The position numbers were made by a program, and so were the translations under genes. A stretch of 5,186 bases of DNA from positions 1-5,186 of the forward strand of contig CAKUKT010000202.1 of the NCBI GenBank assembly GCA_934663655.1, given 5' to 3'. The notes beneath the pieces are model-generated. The model did not search any database and had not been told where the DNA came from. It saw only the letters and a list, made by a program, of their open reading frames with translations. Source of the stretch: an uncultured Victivallaceae bacterium (GTDB taxonomy: Bacteria; Verrucomicrobiota; Lentisphaeria; Victivallales; Victivallaceae). Below are positions 1-5,186 of this stretch, in pieces (the stretch's first letter is position 1; the number at the start of each line of letters is the position of its first letter).

Positions 1-1049
1 CGGACACACTGCGCCGGATTAAATTCAGTTTTGTGATTCTCGACGAGGCGCAGCACATCAAAAACCCCGGTTCCGGCAATGCCCGGAGCTGCAAGATCAT
101 TCCCGCCCGCCACCGGATCGTACTCTCCGGCACCCCGCTGGAGAACACCCCGGAGGATCTCTGGAGTGTGATCGATTTCCTTCAGCCCGGCATGCTGGGT
201 ACGCTCGGTGCGTTCCGACGGCGTCTGGCTACCGGCAACGAGGAGGAGAACCGGCGCAATCTCGGTCTGCAACTGGCTCCGTTCATCAAACGGCGCACCA
301 AACGCGAAGTGGCCGCGGATCTGCCGCCACGTTCGGAACTGCTGCTTTACTGCGACTTCTCCCCGGCCCAGCGCGAACTCTATGAACATATCCTGGAGGA
401 GGGACGACGAGAACTCGACCGGGTGACCGGTGATCCCGGACGCGGCAATACCGCGATTTTCACGTTGCTGCTGCGCCTCCGGCAGATCTGCTGCCATCCG
501 GCGCTGCTGCCGGATCAGGCGGGAGCGGGGGTTCCGTCCGCCAAGGAGGAGCTGCTCTTTGAACTCCTGCACGAAAACATCGACAGCGGACACAAGATGC
601 TGCTTTTCAGCCAGTTCACCTCCCTGCTCAAGCTGTTGATCCCGGCGCTGGAAGCGGCGGAGATACCGTTTGAATATCTCGACGGCGCCACCCGGCACCG
701 CCAGCAGCATGTCGACCACTTCAACCACACCCCGGAGATACCCCTCTTCCTGCTCAGTCTCAAAGCCGGCGGCACCGGGCTCAACCTCACTGCGGCGGAT
801 ACGGTAATTCTCTATGATCCCTGGTGGAACCCGGCGGCGGAACTTCAGGCGGCCGACCGGACCCACCGGATCGGTCAGACCCGTCCGGTCAGCACATTGA
901 AACTGGTGATGCGGGATTCGGTCGAAGAACGGGTGCTGATGCTTCAGGAGCGGAAACGGGATCTCTTCCGCACTGTAATCGAAGAACCCGGAGCCGGAGG
1001 CGGACTGACGCTTGACGAACTCCACTTCCTGCTTGACAAACCGCGCTGA
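1..1049 (+). CDS. SNF2/Rad54-family DNA helicase, C-terminal part (5' end outside window)
   Basis: Reading from base 3, 348 residues of an SNF2-family (superfamily 2) ATPase are visible, ending in TGA at 1047-1049. Seen motifs in order: motif II DEAQ (residues 14-17, in ILDEAQHIKNP), motif III SGTPLEN (42-48), KRRTK (96-100), RQICCHP (160-166), then the second RecA-like lobe with LLFSQF (motif IV region, 200-205), YLDG (225-228), motif V AGGTGLNL (255-262) and motif VI DRTHRIGQ (285-292). Motif I (Walker A) and any N-terminal domain lie upstream of the window. The family couples ATP hydrolysis to translocation on double-stranded DNA and remodels protein-DNA or nucleic-acid complexes; the bacterial substrate cannot be told from this part. 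The C-terminus closes soon after the helicase core, with no extra domain. Its last codons contain the -35 box of the zwf promoter. Family is certain; cellular role is unknown. Confidence 0.95.
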   Translation, partial: DTLRRIKFSFVILDEAQHIKNPGSGNARSCKIIPARHRIVLSGTPLENTPEDLWSVIDFLQPGMLGTLGAFRRRLATGNEEENRRNLGLQLAPFIKRRTKREVAADLPPRSELLLYCDFSPAQRELYEHILEEGRRELDRVTGDPGRGNTAIFTLLLRLRQICCHPALLPDQAGAGVPSAKEELLFELLHENIDSGHKMLLFSQFTSLLKLLIPALEAAEIPFEYLDGATRHRQQHVDHFNHTPEIPLFLLSLKAGGTGLNLTAADTVILYDPWWNPAAELQAADRTHRIGQTRPVSTLKLVMRDSVEERVLMLQERKRDLFRTVIEEPGAGGGLTLDELHFLLDKPR

Positions 1050-1061
1050 ACCATATATATT
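1033..1061 (+). promoter_or_regulatory. sigma70-type promoter of zwf
   Basis: TTGACA (1033-1038, perfect -35 consensus), a 17-nt spacer and TATATT (1056-1061, five of six matches to the -10 consensus). Transcription would start near 1068, leaving a leader of about 20-27 nt before zwf. The -35 box lies inside the last codons of the helicase gene (Leu-Asp-Lys), so zwf can be transcribed on its own. Read from the sequence; activity is inferred. Confidence 0.75.
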
Positions 1062-1077
1062 GTCGACGTCCAAACCT

Positions 1078-1084
1078 GGAGGAG
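1078..1084 (+). promoter_or_regulatory. Shine-Dalgarno site of zwf (GGAGGAG)
   Basis: GGAGGAG serves two possible starts. The GGAGG part leaves 6 nt to a TTG at 1089, while the AGGAG part leaves 10 nt to the ATG at 1095. Both spacings are usable, so the exact start differs by two codons. I prefer ATG for its initiator strength. Confidence 0.7.
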
Positions 1085-1094
1085 TAACTTGCTT

Positions 1095-2576
1095 ATGAAC
1101 GTCGAAGACAACTGGAGTGAAGGTTTCTGCATTGAAGTAAAGCCGGCGCCGGGAACACTGGTGATTTTCGGCGCCTCCGGAGATCTGGCCGGACGCAAAC
1201 TCTTCCCGGCGCTCGCCGCGCTGGAGCGACGCAATCTGCTTGATCCCAGTTCCCATATCGTCGGCTGCGGCCGAACCGATTTCGACGACACCGCTTTTCG
1301 CGCCCGCATCGCCGAATGGCTGCCGGGGGGAGCGCGGGCCAACCATTCGCTGCTCGAACGGATATTTTATGTGCACGGCAACTATGACGATGCCGGTTTC
1401 TACAGGCAGCTTGCCGCGACGCTCGACCGGATCGAGGGTTCCTGCCGCAATCATTGCGGACGCACCTTTTACCTGGCGACGCCGACCGCGCTCTATCCGA
1501 AGCTGATCGAACTGATCTGCGACGCCGGTCTGCTCGACGAGAGTTCCGGCGCCTGGCGGCACGTGATCCTGGAAAAACCCTTCGGCCGCGATTCCGCCTC
1601 CGCCCGCGAACTCGATCAGCGGCTCCATCGCCGTCTTGCCGAGGAGCAGATCTACCGGATCGACCACTATCTCGGGAAGGACACGGTGCAGAACATCATG
1701 ATGCTCCGCTTCGCCAACCTGCTCTTCGAGCCGGTGTGGAACCGCCATTACGTCGATCACGTGCAGATAACCGTCGCCGAAACTCTCGGAGTGGAGAAGC
1801 GCGCCGCATTCTATGAACAGACCGGTCTGCTCCGGGATATGTTTCAGAATCACATGCTGGAGATGCTCTCGCTCGCCGCGATGGAGATGCCGGCTAATTT
1901 CTCCGCCGATGCCGTCGGAGCGGAAAAACTCAAATTGATCCGGGATCTCCGCCCCTTTTCCCGCGACGATCTGCGCTCCCGGATGGTGCGCGGCCAATAT
2001 GACGGCTACCGCAGTGAACCGGGGGTGGCGGCGGATTCGCATACCGAGACCTTCGTCGCCGCGGAATTTCGGATCGACAACTGGAGGTGGAGCGGGGTGC
2101 CGTTTTACCTGCGTTCGGGCAAGCGCCTGGCGCAGAAGCGCAGTGAAATCGCAGTGGTGTTCAAGCGGATACCCCATTCGATTTTCTCACCGGTAAGCGC
2201 GTCATCTCTGGCGCCGGACATGCTGATTCTCGAAGTCCAGCCCGAGGAAGGCATGCGGCTCCGGCTTCAAGCCAAGCAGCCCGGACCGAAACTCTGCATG
2301 GGAACCCAGGAGCTGAGTTTCCGCTACCGCGACACCCATTCGGAGAACGAACCTCTGGACGCCTATTCGCGACTGCTGCTCGACGCGATGCTGGGCGACC
2401 GGACGCTATTCATGCGCGCCGATGTGATTGCCGAAAGCTGGCGGATCTTCACTCCGGTGCTGGAGATGTGGGACGAACTCCTGCCGCTTGAAACCTACGC
2501 GCCGGGAAGTTCCGGCCCGGAAGCGGCGCAACGGATGTTGTACGCGTCCGGACGCGAATGGCTGCCGCTCGCCTGA
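1095..2576 (+). CDS. zwf: Glucose-6-phosphate 1-dehydrogenase
   Basis: Cytosolic first enzyme of the oxidative pentose phosphate pathway: glucose 6-phosphate + NAD(P)+ to 6-phosphogluconolactone + NAD(P)H. Numbering from TTG 1089 (ATG 1095 is residue 3): dinucleotide-binding turn [10 protein letters not shown] (28-37), EKPFG (162-166), substrate/catalytic motif RIDHYLGK (190-197, with Asp192 and His193), the second catalytic histidine in QNH (His255), and the C-terminal-domain signature [10 protein letters not shown]. At 493-495 residues it has the normal length of bacterial Zwf and is intact. One oddity: the active-site signature reads DHYLGKD, where most family members have E, Q or K after GK; the usual glycine-rich stretch before the QNH helix also reads [10 protein letters not shown]. 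It has its own promoter and no visible pgl or gnd partner nearby; the next gene is convergent. Cofactor preference cannot be read safely from sequence alone. Confidence 0.97.
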   Translation: MNVEDNWSEGFCIEVKPAPGTLVIFGASGDLAGRKLFPALAALERRNLLDPSSHIVGCGRTDFDDTAFRARIAEWLPGGARANHSLLERIFYVHGNYDDAGFYRQLAATLDRIEGSCRNHCGRTFYLATPTALYPKLIELICDAGLLDESSGAWRHVILEKPFGRDSASARELDQRLHRRLAEEQIYRIDHYLGKDTVQNIMMLRFANLLFEPVWNRHYVDHVQITVAETLGVEKRAAFYEQTGLLRDMFQNHMLEMLSLAAMEMPANFSADAVGAEKLKLIRDLRPFSRDDLRSRMVRGQYDGYRSEPGVAADSHTETFVAAEFRIDNWRWSGVPFYLRSGKRLAQKRSEIAVVFKRIPHSIFSPVSASSLAPDMLILEVQPEEGMRLRLQAKQPGPKLCMGTQELSFRYRDTHSENEPLDAYSRLLLDAMLGDRTLFMRADVIAESWRIFTPVLEMWDELLPLETYAPGSSGPEAAQRMLYASGREWLPLA

Positions 2577-2682
2577 GAGTTCCATCCCCCTCCCCCGCTG
2601 TGCTCAGATTGGACACAATATGCCGTGTCAATAAAAAAAACGCCGTCCAGTCGACCGGACGGCGTTCGCAAAAACCTTTGAC
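2577..2682. other. Convergent intergenic gap between zwf and the pseudopilin gene
   Basis: The 106 bp hold a pyrimidine-rich stretch just after zwf (about 2581-2598), a small imperfect hairpin (GACAC 2612-2616 with GTGTC 2625-2629, 8-nt loop) and the minus-strand terminator. No hairpin followed by a T-run exists on the plus strand, so the end of the zwf transcript is not explained by an ordinary intrinsic terminator. Confidence 0.6.
2633..2666 (-). terminator. Intrinsic terminator of the pseudopilin gene
   Basis: A perfect 10-bp stem (2639-2648 paired with 2657-2666, AACGCCGTCC/GGACGGCGTT) with an 8-nt loop. Read on the minus strand it runs straight into eight T (A-run 2633-2640 on the plus strand), the classic Rho-independent form, starting 17 nt after the pseudopilin stop. 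On the plus strand the stem is followed by CGCAAAAACC, so it should not act as a strong terminator for zwf. Confidence 0.92.
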
Positions 2683-3261
2683 TTATTCAAAGTTGGCGAT
2701 GTCGTCGCATCCCCAGTTGATGCCGTCATAAAAATCGTCGCGATCGGCTTCTTCCCCGGAGTCATTGACCGGCTTATCCTTGCCTTTAGTTCCGAAAACT
2801 CCGTCCGGACCGGCGGAAACCAGATCGAACTTGCTCTTGTTGATGTTGTTAGCGTTGTTGCGATAGTAAATCGTTCCGCCCCAGCTGTCGGTGACGATGA
2901 TTTCGTCCACTTCAGAACTTTTGCGCAGAGCTTCGCCGCTGACCAGACGCAGAAACTCCTTGCGGGCATCGTCCGGGAGCGCGGTAAAACTGCTGCCGCT
3001 GCCGATTTCGATATTGGTGACCTCGCCGTCATTGTAGGTAATCTTAAAGCACTTGAATTCTTCGGTAACCGGGAGATATCCCAGCTTGGTATTGATGGCT
3101 TCCAGTCCGGCTTCGAGCTGTTTGATCAACGACCGGGTTGCCGACTCGCGGGCGGAGTTGCGGGCATAGGTGTACCCGGCGAAACCGATTCCCGCCAGCA
3201 CGCTGATCAGCAGCACGACCATCAATATTTCGGTCAGGGTGAAATTTGTACGTTTTTTCAT
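2683..3261 (-). CDS. Type II secretion GspG-like pseudopilin (prepilin N-terminal methylation/cleavage domain)
   Basis: A 192-residue protein: short basic leader MKKRTN, then FTLTEILMVV and a hydrophobic helix to about residue 31. This is a class III prepilin signal with the conserved Glu at +5 (Glu11) if cleavage falls between Asn6 and Phe7. Asn replaces the usual Gly at -1. A helical stretch (about 32-60) follows, then a globular part with DSWGG (125-129) and FDLVSAGPDGVFG (145-157), ending in acidic residues and DDI (186-188). These match the DPWG and DL.S.G.DG pattern of the GspG calcium-binding loop. Expected location: inner membrane, then assembled in a short pseudopilus after prepilin peptidase processing. 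Start 3261 is chosen over the in-frame ATG at 3330 because it has GGGAG 9 nt upstream and places the leader correctly. No other secretion genes are adjacent. It has its own promoter and terminator, hence probably a single-gene unit; such orphan pseudopilins are common in Lentisphaerota and Planctomycetota. Exact role unknown. Confidence 0.85.
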   Translation of the reverse strand: MKKRTNFTLTEILMVVLLISVLAGIGFAGYTYARNSARESATRSLIKQLEAGLEAINTKLGYLPVTEEFKCFKITYNDGEVTNIEIGSGSSFTALPDDARKEFLRLVSGEALRKSSEVDEIIVTDSWGGTIYYRNNANNINKSKFDLVSAGPDGVFGTKGKDKPVNDSGEEADRDDFYDGINWGCDDIANFE

Positions 3262-3270
3262 GAATATCCG

Positions 3271-3275
3271 CTCCC
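3271..3275 (-). promoter_or_regulatory. Shine-Dalgarno site that sets the pseudopilin start
   Basis: Minus-strand GGGAG lies 9 nt before the ATG at 3261. It supports the short-leader start and argues against the longer reading from 3330, which would begin upstream of the -10 box and bury the prepilin signal 23 residues deeper. Confidence 0.7.
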
Positions 3276-3301
3276 GAATAAAAATTCCAATTGTTTGAAG
3301 G

Positions 3302-3330
3302 AATATAGCTCCGGTCGGACGATTTTTCAA
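3302..3330 (-). promoter_or_regulatory. sigma70-type promoter of the pseudopilin gene
   Basis: On the minus strand TTGAAA (3330-3325), a 17-nt spacer and TATATT (3307-3302), each five of six matches to consensus. The start of transcription would be near 3295, giving a leader of about 34 nt. The -35 box overlaps the TGA stop of the regulator gene (3329-3327), so the pseudopilin need not depend on regulator transcription. Confidence 0.7.
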
Positions 3331-4247
3331 ATTCCGCCGTCAAAATCACCGGCGTCATGCTCTTTGCCGCCCCGCCCCGCCTCCTCCCGGAAGGCTCCCG
3401 GAGTAACGCCGTACCGGGCGCTGAAACAGCGGATGAAATAACCGGTGGAGTTGAAGCCGGTGTGATAAGCGATCTCCTTGATGGAGATATCGCTGTTTTC
3501 CAGCAGATGAAGCGCCTGGTCCATCCGCAGTGACATCAAATAGGCGTTGAAACTGCCGCCGTTGTCCATGAACAATCTCGACACATAGCAGGGGTTGAGG
3601 GAAAATCTTTCCGCGACCAGTTCCCGGGTCAGCGGCCGGCTGTAATTGTCGCGCATGAAATCGCGGATATTCTGGTAGACCCGGTGAGCCTTGCCGGTCC
3701 GGCACGGCTGATCCCGCCGCAGCAGAGATAGTGATTCCTCGATCAGCACCAGCAGCACTTTGAGAGCGCCTTCGCGTTCATCGGCCGGGGATTCGGAGTA
3801 GGAATTCATCACGCCGACGAGCAGGCTCACTGTCCGGGAGGGGCGAAGTGAAGTGTGATAAACCTCCTTGCCGATGTCCGGCCCCCCGGGAGACGCGGGA
3901 GAACCGTCATGAGACAGATGGATAAAACGCAGATATTCGTTGTGAAAAACCAGCGAAACGAACTCCTGAACACAATTCCAGCCGGGATTGCTCCAGCCAT
4001 AGGGACCGGCGTAAATACCGCTGCCGGGAAGCAGGTTGGCCCCGAAATGAATTTTTTCCCCGTCGGAATACTCGAACGGCATCACCCCCGACAGCGGAAT
4101 CACCACCCGGGGGTTCGGCAGCAGGGAGATCGGCCGTGCCTCCGGCAGCGGCGTCGGCCGGGCGAAATGAAGTTTTCCCCCCTGCTTCATCGCAGCGGCG
4201 GCACGCTCAAACACGCTCTGAAAGAAATCCCGTTCCACAGGTAACAA
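3327..4247 (-). CDS. AraC-family transcriptional regulator
   Basis: Up to 306 residues. The C-terminal third is a typical AraC/XylS DNA-binding domain (about residues 190-289): first helix-turn-helix around TRELVAERFSLNPCYVSRLF (207-226), linker helix with RMDQALHLLE (241-250), second around IKEIAYHTGFNSTGYFIRCF (256-275), then the usual RYGVTPGAFRE (278-288). The N-terminal ~180 residues look like a cupin-type sensing domain (for example RVVIPLSG at 47-54 and GANLLPGSGIY at 69-79), which in relatives binds a small ligand, often a sugar; the ligand is unknown. The start is uncertain: TTG 4247 is the farthest upstream, GTG 4238 and ATG 4190 are options, and none has a strong Shine-Dalgarno site. 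The gene is divergent from the exported beta-helix gene at 4477 and shares its control region, suggesting it regulates that gene and perhaps itself. A short Gly/Asp-rich tail follows the domain. Confidence 0.93.
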   Translation of the reverse strand: MLPVERDFFQSVFERAAAAMKQGGKLHFARPTPLPEARPISLLPNPRVVIPLSGVMPFEYSDGEKIHFGANLLPGSGIYAGPYGWSNPGWNCVQEFVSLVFHNEYLRFIHLSHDGSPASPGGPDIGKEVYHTSLRPSRTVSLLVGVMNSYSESPADEREGALKVLLVLIEESLSLLRRDQPCRTGKAHRVYQNIRDFMRDNYSRPLTRELVAERFSLNPCYVSRLFMDNGGSFNAYLMSLRMDQALHLLENSDISIKEIAYHTGFNSTGYFIRCFSARYGVTPGAFREEAGRGGKEHDAGDFDGGI

Positions 4248-4254
4248 TTCTCTT

Positions 4255-4284
4255 ATTATGTTATCGCGTTGAAAATCCCGTCAA
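4255..4284 (-). promoter_or_regulatory. Candidate promoter P2 of the AraC-family gene
   Basis: On the minus strand TTGACG (4284-4279), an 18-nt spacer and CATAAT (4260-4255), each five of six matches to consensus. Transcription would start about at 4248, so the TTG at 4247 would be nearly leaderless. If this is the real promoter, translation more likely begins further in (GTG 4238 or ATG 4190). Confidence 0.4.
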
Positions 4285-4291
4285 CTGTGTA

Positions 4292-4319
4292 AATATAACA
4301 TCATGCTGCTTATTTGCAA
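4292..4319 (-). promoter_or_regulatory. Candidate promoter P1 of the AraC-family gene (extended -10)
   Basis: On the minus strand TTGCAA (4319-4314, four of six), a 16-nt spacer and TATATT (4297-4292, five of six) preceded by TG at 4300-4299, making an extended -10 (TGTTATATT). Transcription would start near 4285 and give a leader of about 38 nt to TTG 4247, a normal length. Confidence 0.5.
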
Positions 4320-4333
4320 GTATGGCGATGGGG

Positions 4334-4360
4334 TTTTAAAAAAATCTTTTCAACTAAAAA
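4334..4360. other. A/T-tracts upstream of the beta-helix promoter
   Basis: Runs TTTT-A7 (4334-4344), TTTT (4347-4350) and A5 (4356-4360) recur at roughly helical spacing about 35-60 bp upstream of the -35 box. Such tracts commonly bend DNA or act like UP elements; that effect here is inferred. Confidence 0.35.
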
Positions 4361-4366
4361 GTAATA

Positions 4367-4388
4367 AATGTGATATAAGTGTAACATT
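4367..4388. repeat. Imperfect inverted repeat, possible operator
   Basis: Half-sites AATGTGATA (4367-4375) and, on the other strand, AATGTTACA (4388-4380) match at 7 of 9 positions around a 4-nt centre. It lies seven bases upstream of the -35 box at 4396, a usual place for an activator. AraC-family proteins more often bind direct repeats, so the binding protein is unknown; chance AT-rich symmetry is possible. Confidence 0.35.
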
Positions 4389-4395
4389 TCTACTT

Positions 4396-4424
4396 TTGGC
4401 AAAACGGATGGGAACGGATATAAT
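4396..4424 (+). promoter_or_regulatory. sigma70-type promoter of the exported beta-helix gene
   Basis: TTGGCA (4396-4401, five of six), a 17-nt spacer and a perfect TATAAT (4419-4424). Transcription should begin near 4431, giving a leader of about 46 nt. The good core promoter suggests that control may include repression or fine tuning rather than strict dependence on an activator. Confidence 0.75.
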
Positions 4425-4463
4425 ATTATCGTAAACCGCAATCCGGAAAACCCAAAACATTTC

Positions 4464-4468
4464 GGGAG
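4464..4468 (+). promoter_or_regulatory. Shine-Dalgarno site of the beta-helix gene
   Basis: GGGAG with 8 nt to the ATG at 4477. It fixes the start and reading frame of this edge-truncated gene. Confidence 0.75.
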
Positions 4469-4476
4469 ATGAACCA

Positions 4477-5186
4477 ATGAAAAAAGATCGATTCGCCGCC
4501 GGAGTACTGCTGATGATTTCCGGAGGGGTACTCGGCGCTCAGACTCTTTTTTCCGCCGCCGATTTCGGCGCGGTTCCTGACGACGGAAAAAGTGACGTCG
4601 CCGCGTTTCAACAGGCCTTCAACGCCTGCGCCGCCGCCGACGGCCCGGTGGTACTGAAAATCGCTCCCGGGGTCTACGACTTTCCCGGCGAAGCGGTCAA
4701 TTCCGTAACCATCGACCGCTGCAATGAACTCACCATCGAAGCCGACGGCGCAGTGGTGGCAGCAGGAAAAACCACGCCGTTCTATTTCCGCAACTGCGAA
4801 AAACTCACCGTCAAAGGTCTCACCATCCGTTCGGTGTGGAAGAACTTCTCCGTCGGCACCCTCATCGACAAAGGTGACGATTATCTCACGATCCGCTTCG
4901 ACGCCGCCGATCACATCACCGCCGCCACTCCAATTCAGAATTTTCAGGATTACGACCGGGCGAGTTCGACGGTCATCGGCAACCTCGATATCTTTTCGCC
5001 CAATGTGAGCAAAGCCGAGGATGTCGGCGCCGATACCGTGCGTTACACCCTCAAGGGAGTCAGCCGAAATGAAAGCCGGAAAGCCGAATATTTCCGGAAG
5101 GCGATGGAAACCCTTCCCGTCGGGACGGAGTTTGTCGCCAGACACGAAGTCTACTCCGGTTACGGTCTGGATTTTCTCCGCTGCAG
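4477..5186 (+). CDS. Exported right-handed beta-helix (pectate-lyase-like) protein, N-terminal part
   Basis: An open frame runs from ATG 4477 to the right edge (236 codons seen; the 3' end lies outside). The N-terminus is a Sec signal peptide: basic MKKDR, hydrophobic core AAGVLLMISGGVLG, likely cleavage near residues 20-22. Next comes ADFGAVPDDGKSD (28-40) followed by AAFQQAFNAC (42-51), the opening pattern of the Pectate_lyase_3 / right-handed beta-helix fold, then APGVYDF (63-69). Two rung-like repeats follow: RCNELTIEADG (81-91) and NCEKLTVKGLTIR (106-118). Residues ~120-225 depart from the rung pattern and look like an inserted beta domain, after which GYGLDFLRC (228-236) seems to return to the helix. 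This architecture recalls glycoside hydrolases such as GH110, but the catalytic region is not in view, so substrate and activity are open. Expected location: periplasm, outer surface or medium. Divergent from the AraC-family gene, which probably controls it. Confidence 0.82.
   Translation, partial: MKKDRFAAGVLLMISGGVLGAQTLFSAADFGAVPDDGKSDVAAFQQAFNACAAADGPVVLKIAPGVYDFPGEAVNSVTIDRCNELTIEADGAVVAAGKTTPFYFRNCEKLTVKGLTIRSVWKNFSVGTLIDKGDDYLTIRFDAADHITAATPIQNFQDYDRASSTVIGNLDIFSPNVSKAEDVGADTVRYTLKGVSRNESRKAEYFRKAMETLPVGTEFVARHEVYSGYGLDFLRC

Larger units (their letters stand above)
4248..4476. promoter_or_regulatory. Divergent AT-rich control region between the regulator and beta-helix genes
   Basis: The 229 bp contain no gene. 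They are clearly richer in A and T than the coding DNA around them and hold promoter-like sequences on both strands, A/T-tracts (4334-4360) and an imperfect inverted repeat (4367-4388). This is the expected site of action of the AraC-family protein, but no operator can be fixed from one sequence. Confidence 0.75.

Noticed and set aside
1454..1816. Plus-strand open frame of 120 codons inside zwf
   Set aside because: Arg-rich out-of-frame reading of a clearly intact, conserved zwf sequence.
2626..2631. Perfect TTGACA on the minus strand downstream of the terminator
   Set aside because: No acceptable -10 box lies 15-19 nt downstream, and it would transcribe antisense into zwf; likely chance.
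2609..2631. Imperfect hairpin after zwf as a plus-strand terminator
   Set aside because: Short stem with a bulge and followed by an A-run instead of T, so not an intrinsic terminator of the usual form.
2628..3032. Second minus-strand open frame inside the pseudopilin gene
   Set aside because: It overlaps the pseudopilin in another frame, runs through the terminator hairpin and has Ser/Thr/Arg-rich sequence without recognisable features.
3262..3330. Upstream in-frame start (ATG 3330) for the pseudopilin
   Set aside because: It would lie before the promoter's -10 box, overlap the regulator stop and put 23 extra residues before the prepilin signal; the start at 3261 has a proper Shine-Dalgarno site.
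4369..4386. Crp-type binding site (TGTGA-N6-TCACA)
   Set aside because: The left half TGTGA fits but the right half is TGTAACA, not TCACA; kept only as a weak alternative reading of the inverted repeat.
4426..5145. Long open frame of 239 codons on the minus strand opposite the beta-helix gene
   Set aside because: The plus frame has a promoter, Shine-Dalgarno site, signal peptide and recognisable fold motifs. The minus frame is a by-product of GC-rich codon bias, with low-complexity Gly/Asp/Phe-rich sequence and no domain signs.

Overview
The window (5186 bp, GC-rich coding DNA with one AT-rich intergenic spacer) holds five protein genes and no RNA gene, insertion sequence or CRISPR array that I can see. 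Three traits lie together: a stand-alone type II pseudopilin (GspG-like) with its own promoter, an AraC-family regulator, and a divergent secreted right-handed beta-helix protein. This mix is familiar from the PVC superphylum, especially Lentisphaerota (Victivallis-like gut or anaerobic lineages). The assignment is inferred from gene content only; no marker gene is present.

Layout. Bases 1-1049 (+) carry the C-terminal part of an SNF2/Rad54-type helicase cut by the window edge. Bases 1095-2576 (+) carry glucose-6-phosphate dehydrogenase (zwf), with a near-consensus sigma70 promoter whose -35 box lies inside the end of the helicase gene. A convergent gap of 106 bp follows, containing an intrinsic terminator that works for the minus strand. 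Bases 2683-3261 (-) carry the pseudopilin, with its own promoter overlapping the stop codon of the upstream regulator gene. Bases 3327-4247 (-) carry the AraC-family regulator. Bases 4248-4476 form a 229-bp AT-rich divergent control region with promoters on both strands, A/T-tracts and an imperfect inverted repeat. Bases 4477-5186 (+) carry the first 236 codons of the exported beta-helix protein, which runs off the right edge.

How the genes may work together. Helicase and zwf are housekeeping-type genes with no visible link to the rest. The regulator and the beta-helix gene share one control region, so the regulator probably controls the exported protein, a likely polysaccharide- or glycan-active enzyme or binder. 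The pseudopilin is a separate transcription unit next to this module; a role in export or at the cell surface is possible but unproven. I see no clear new multi-gene system. The most open points are the identity of the beta-helix protein, the job of the lone pseudopilin, and the regulator's operator.
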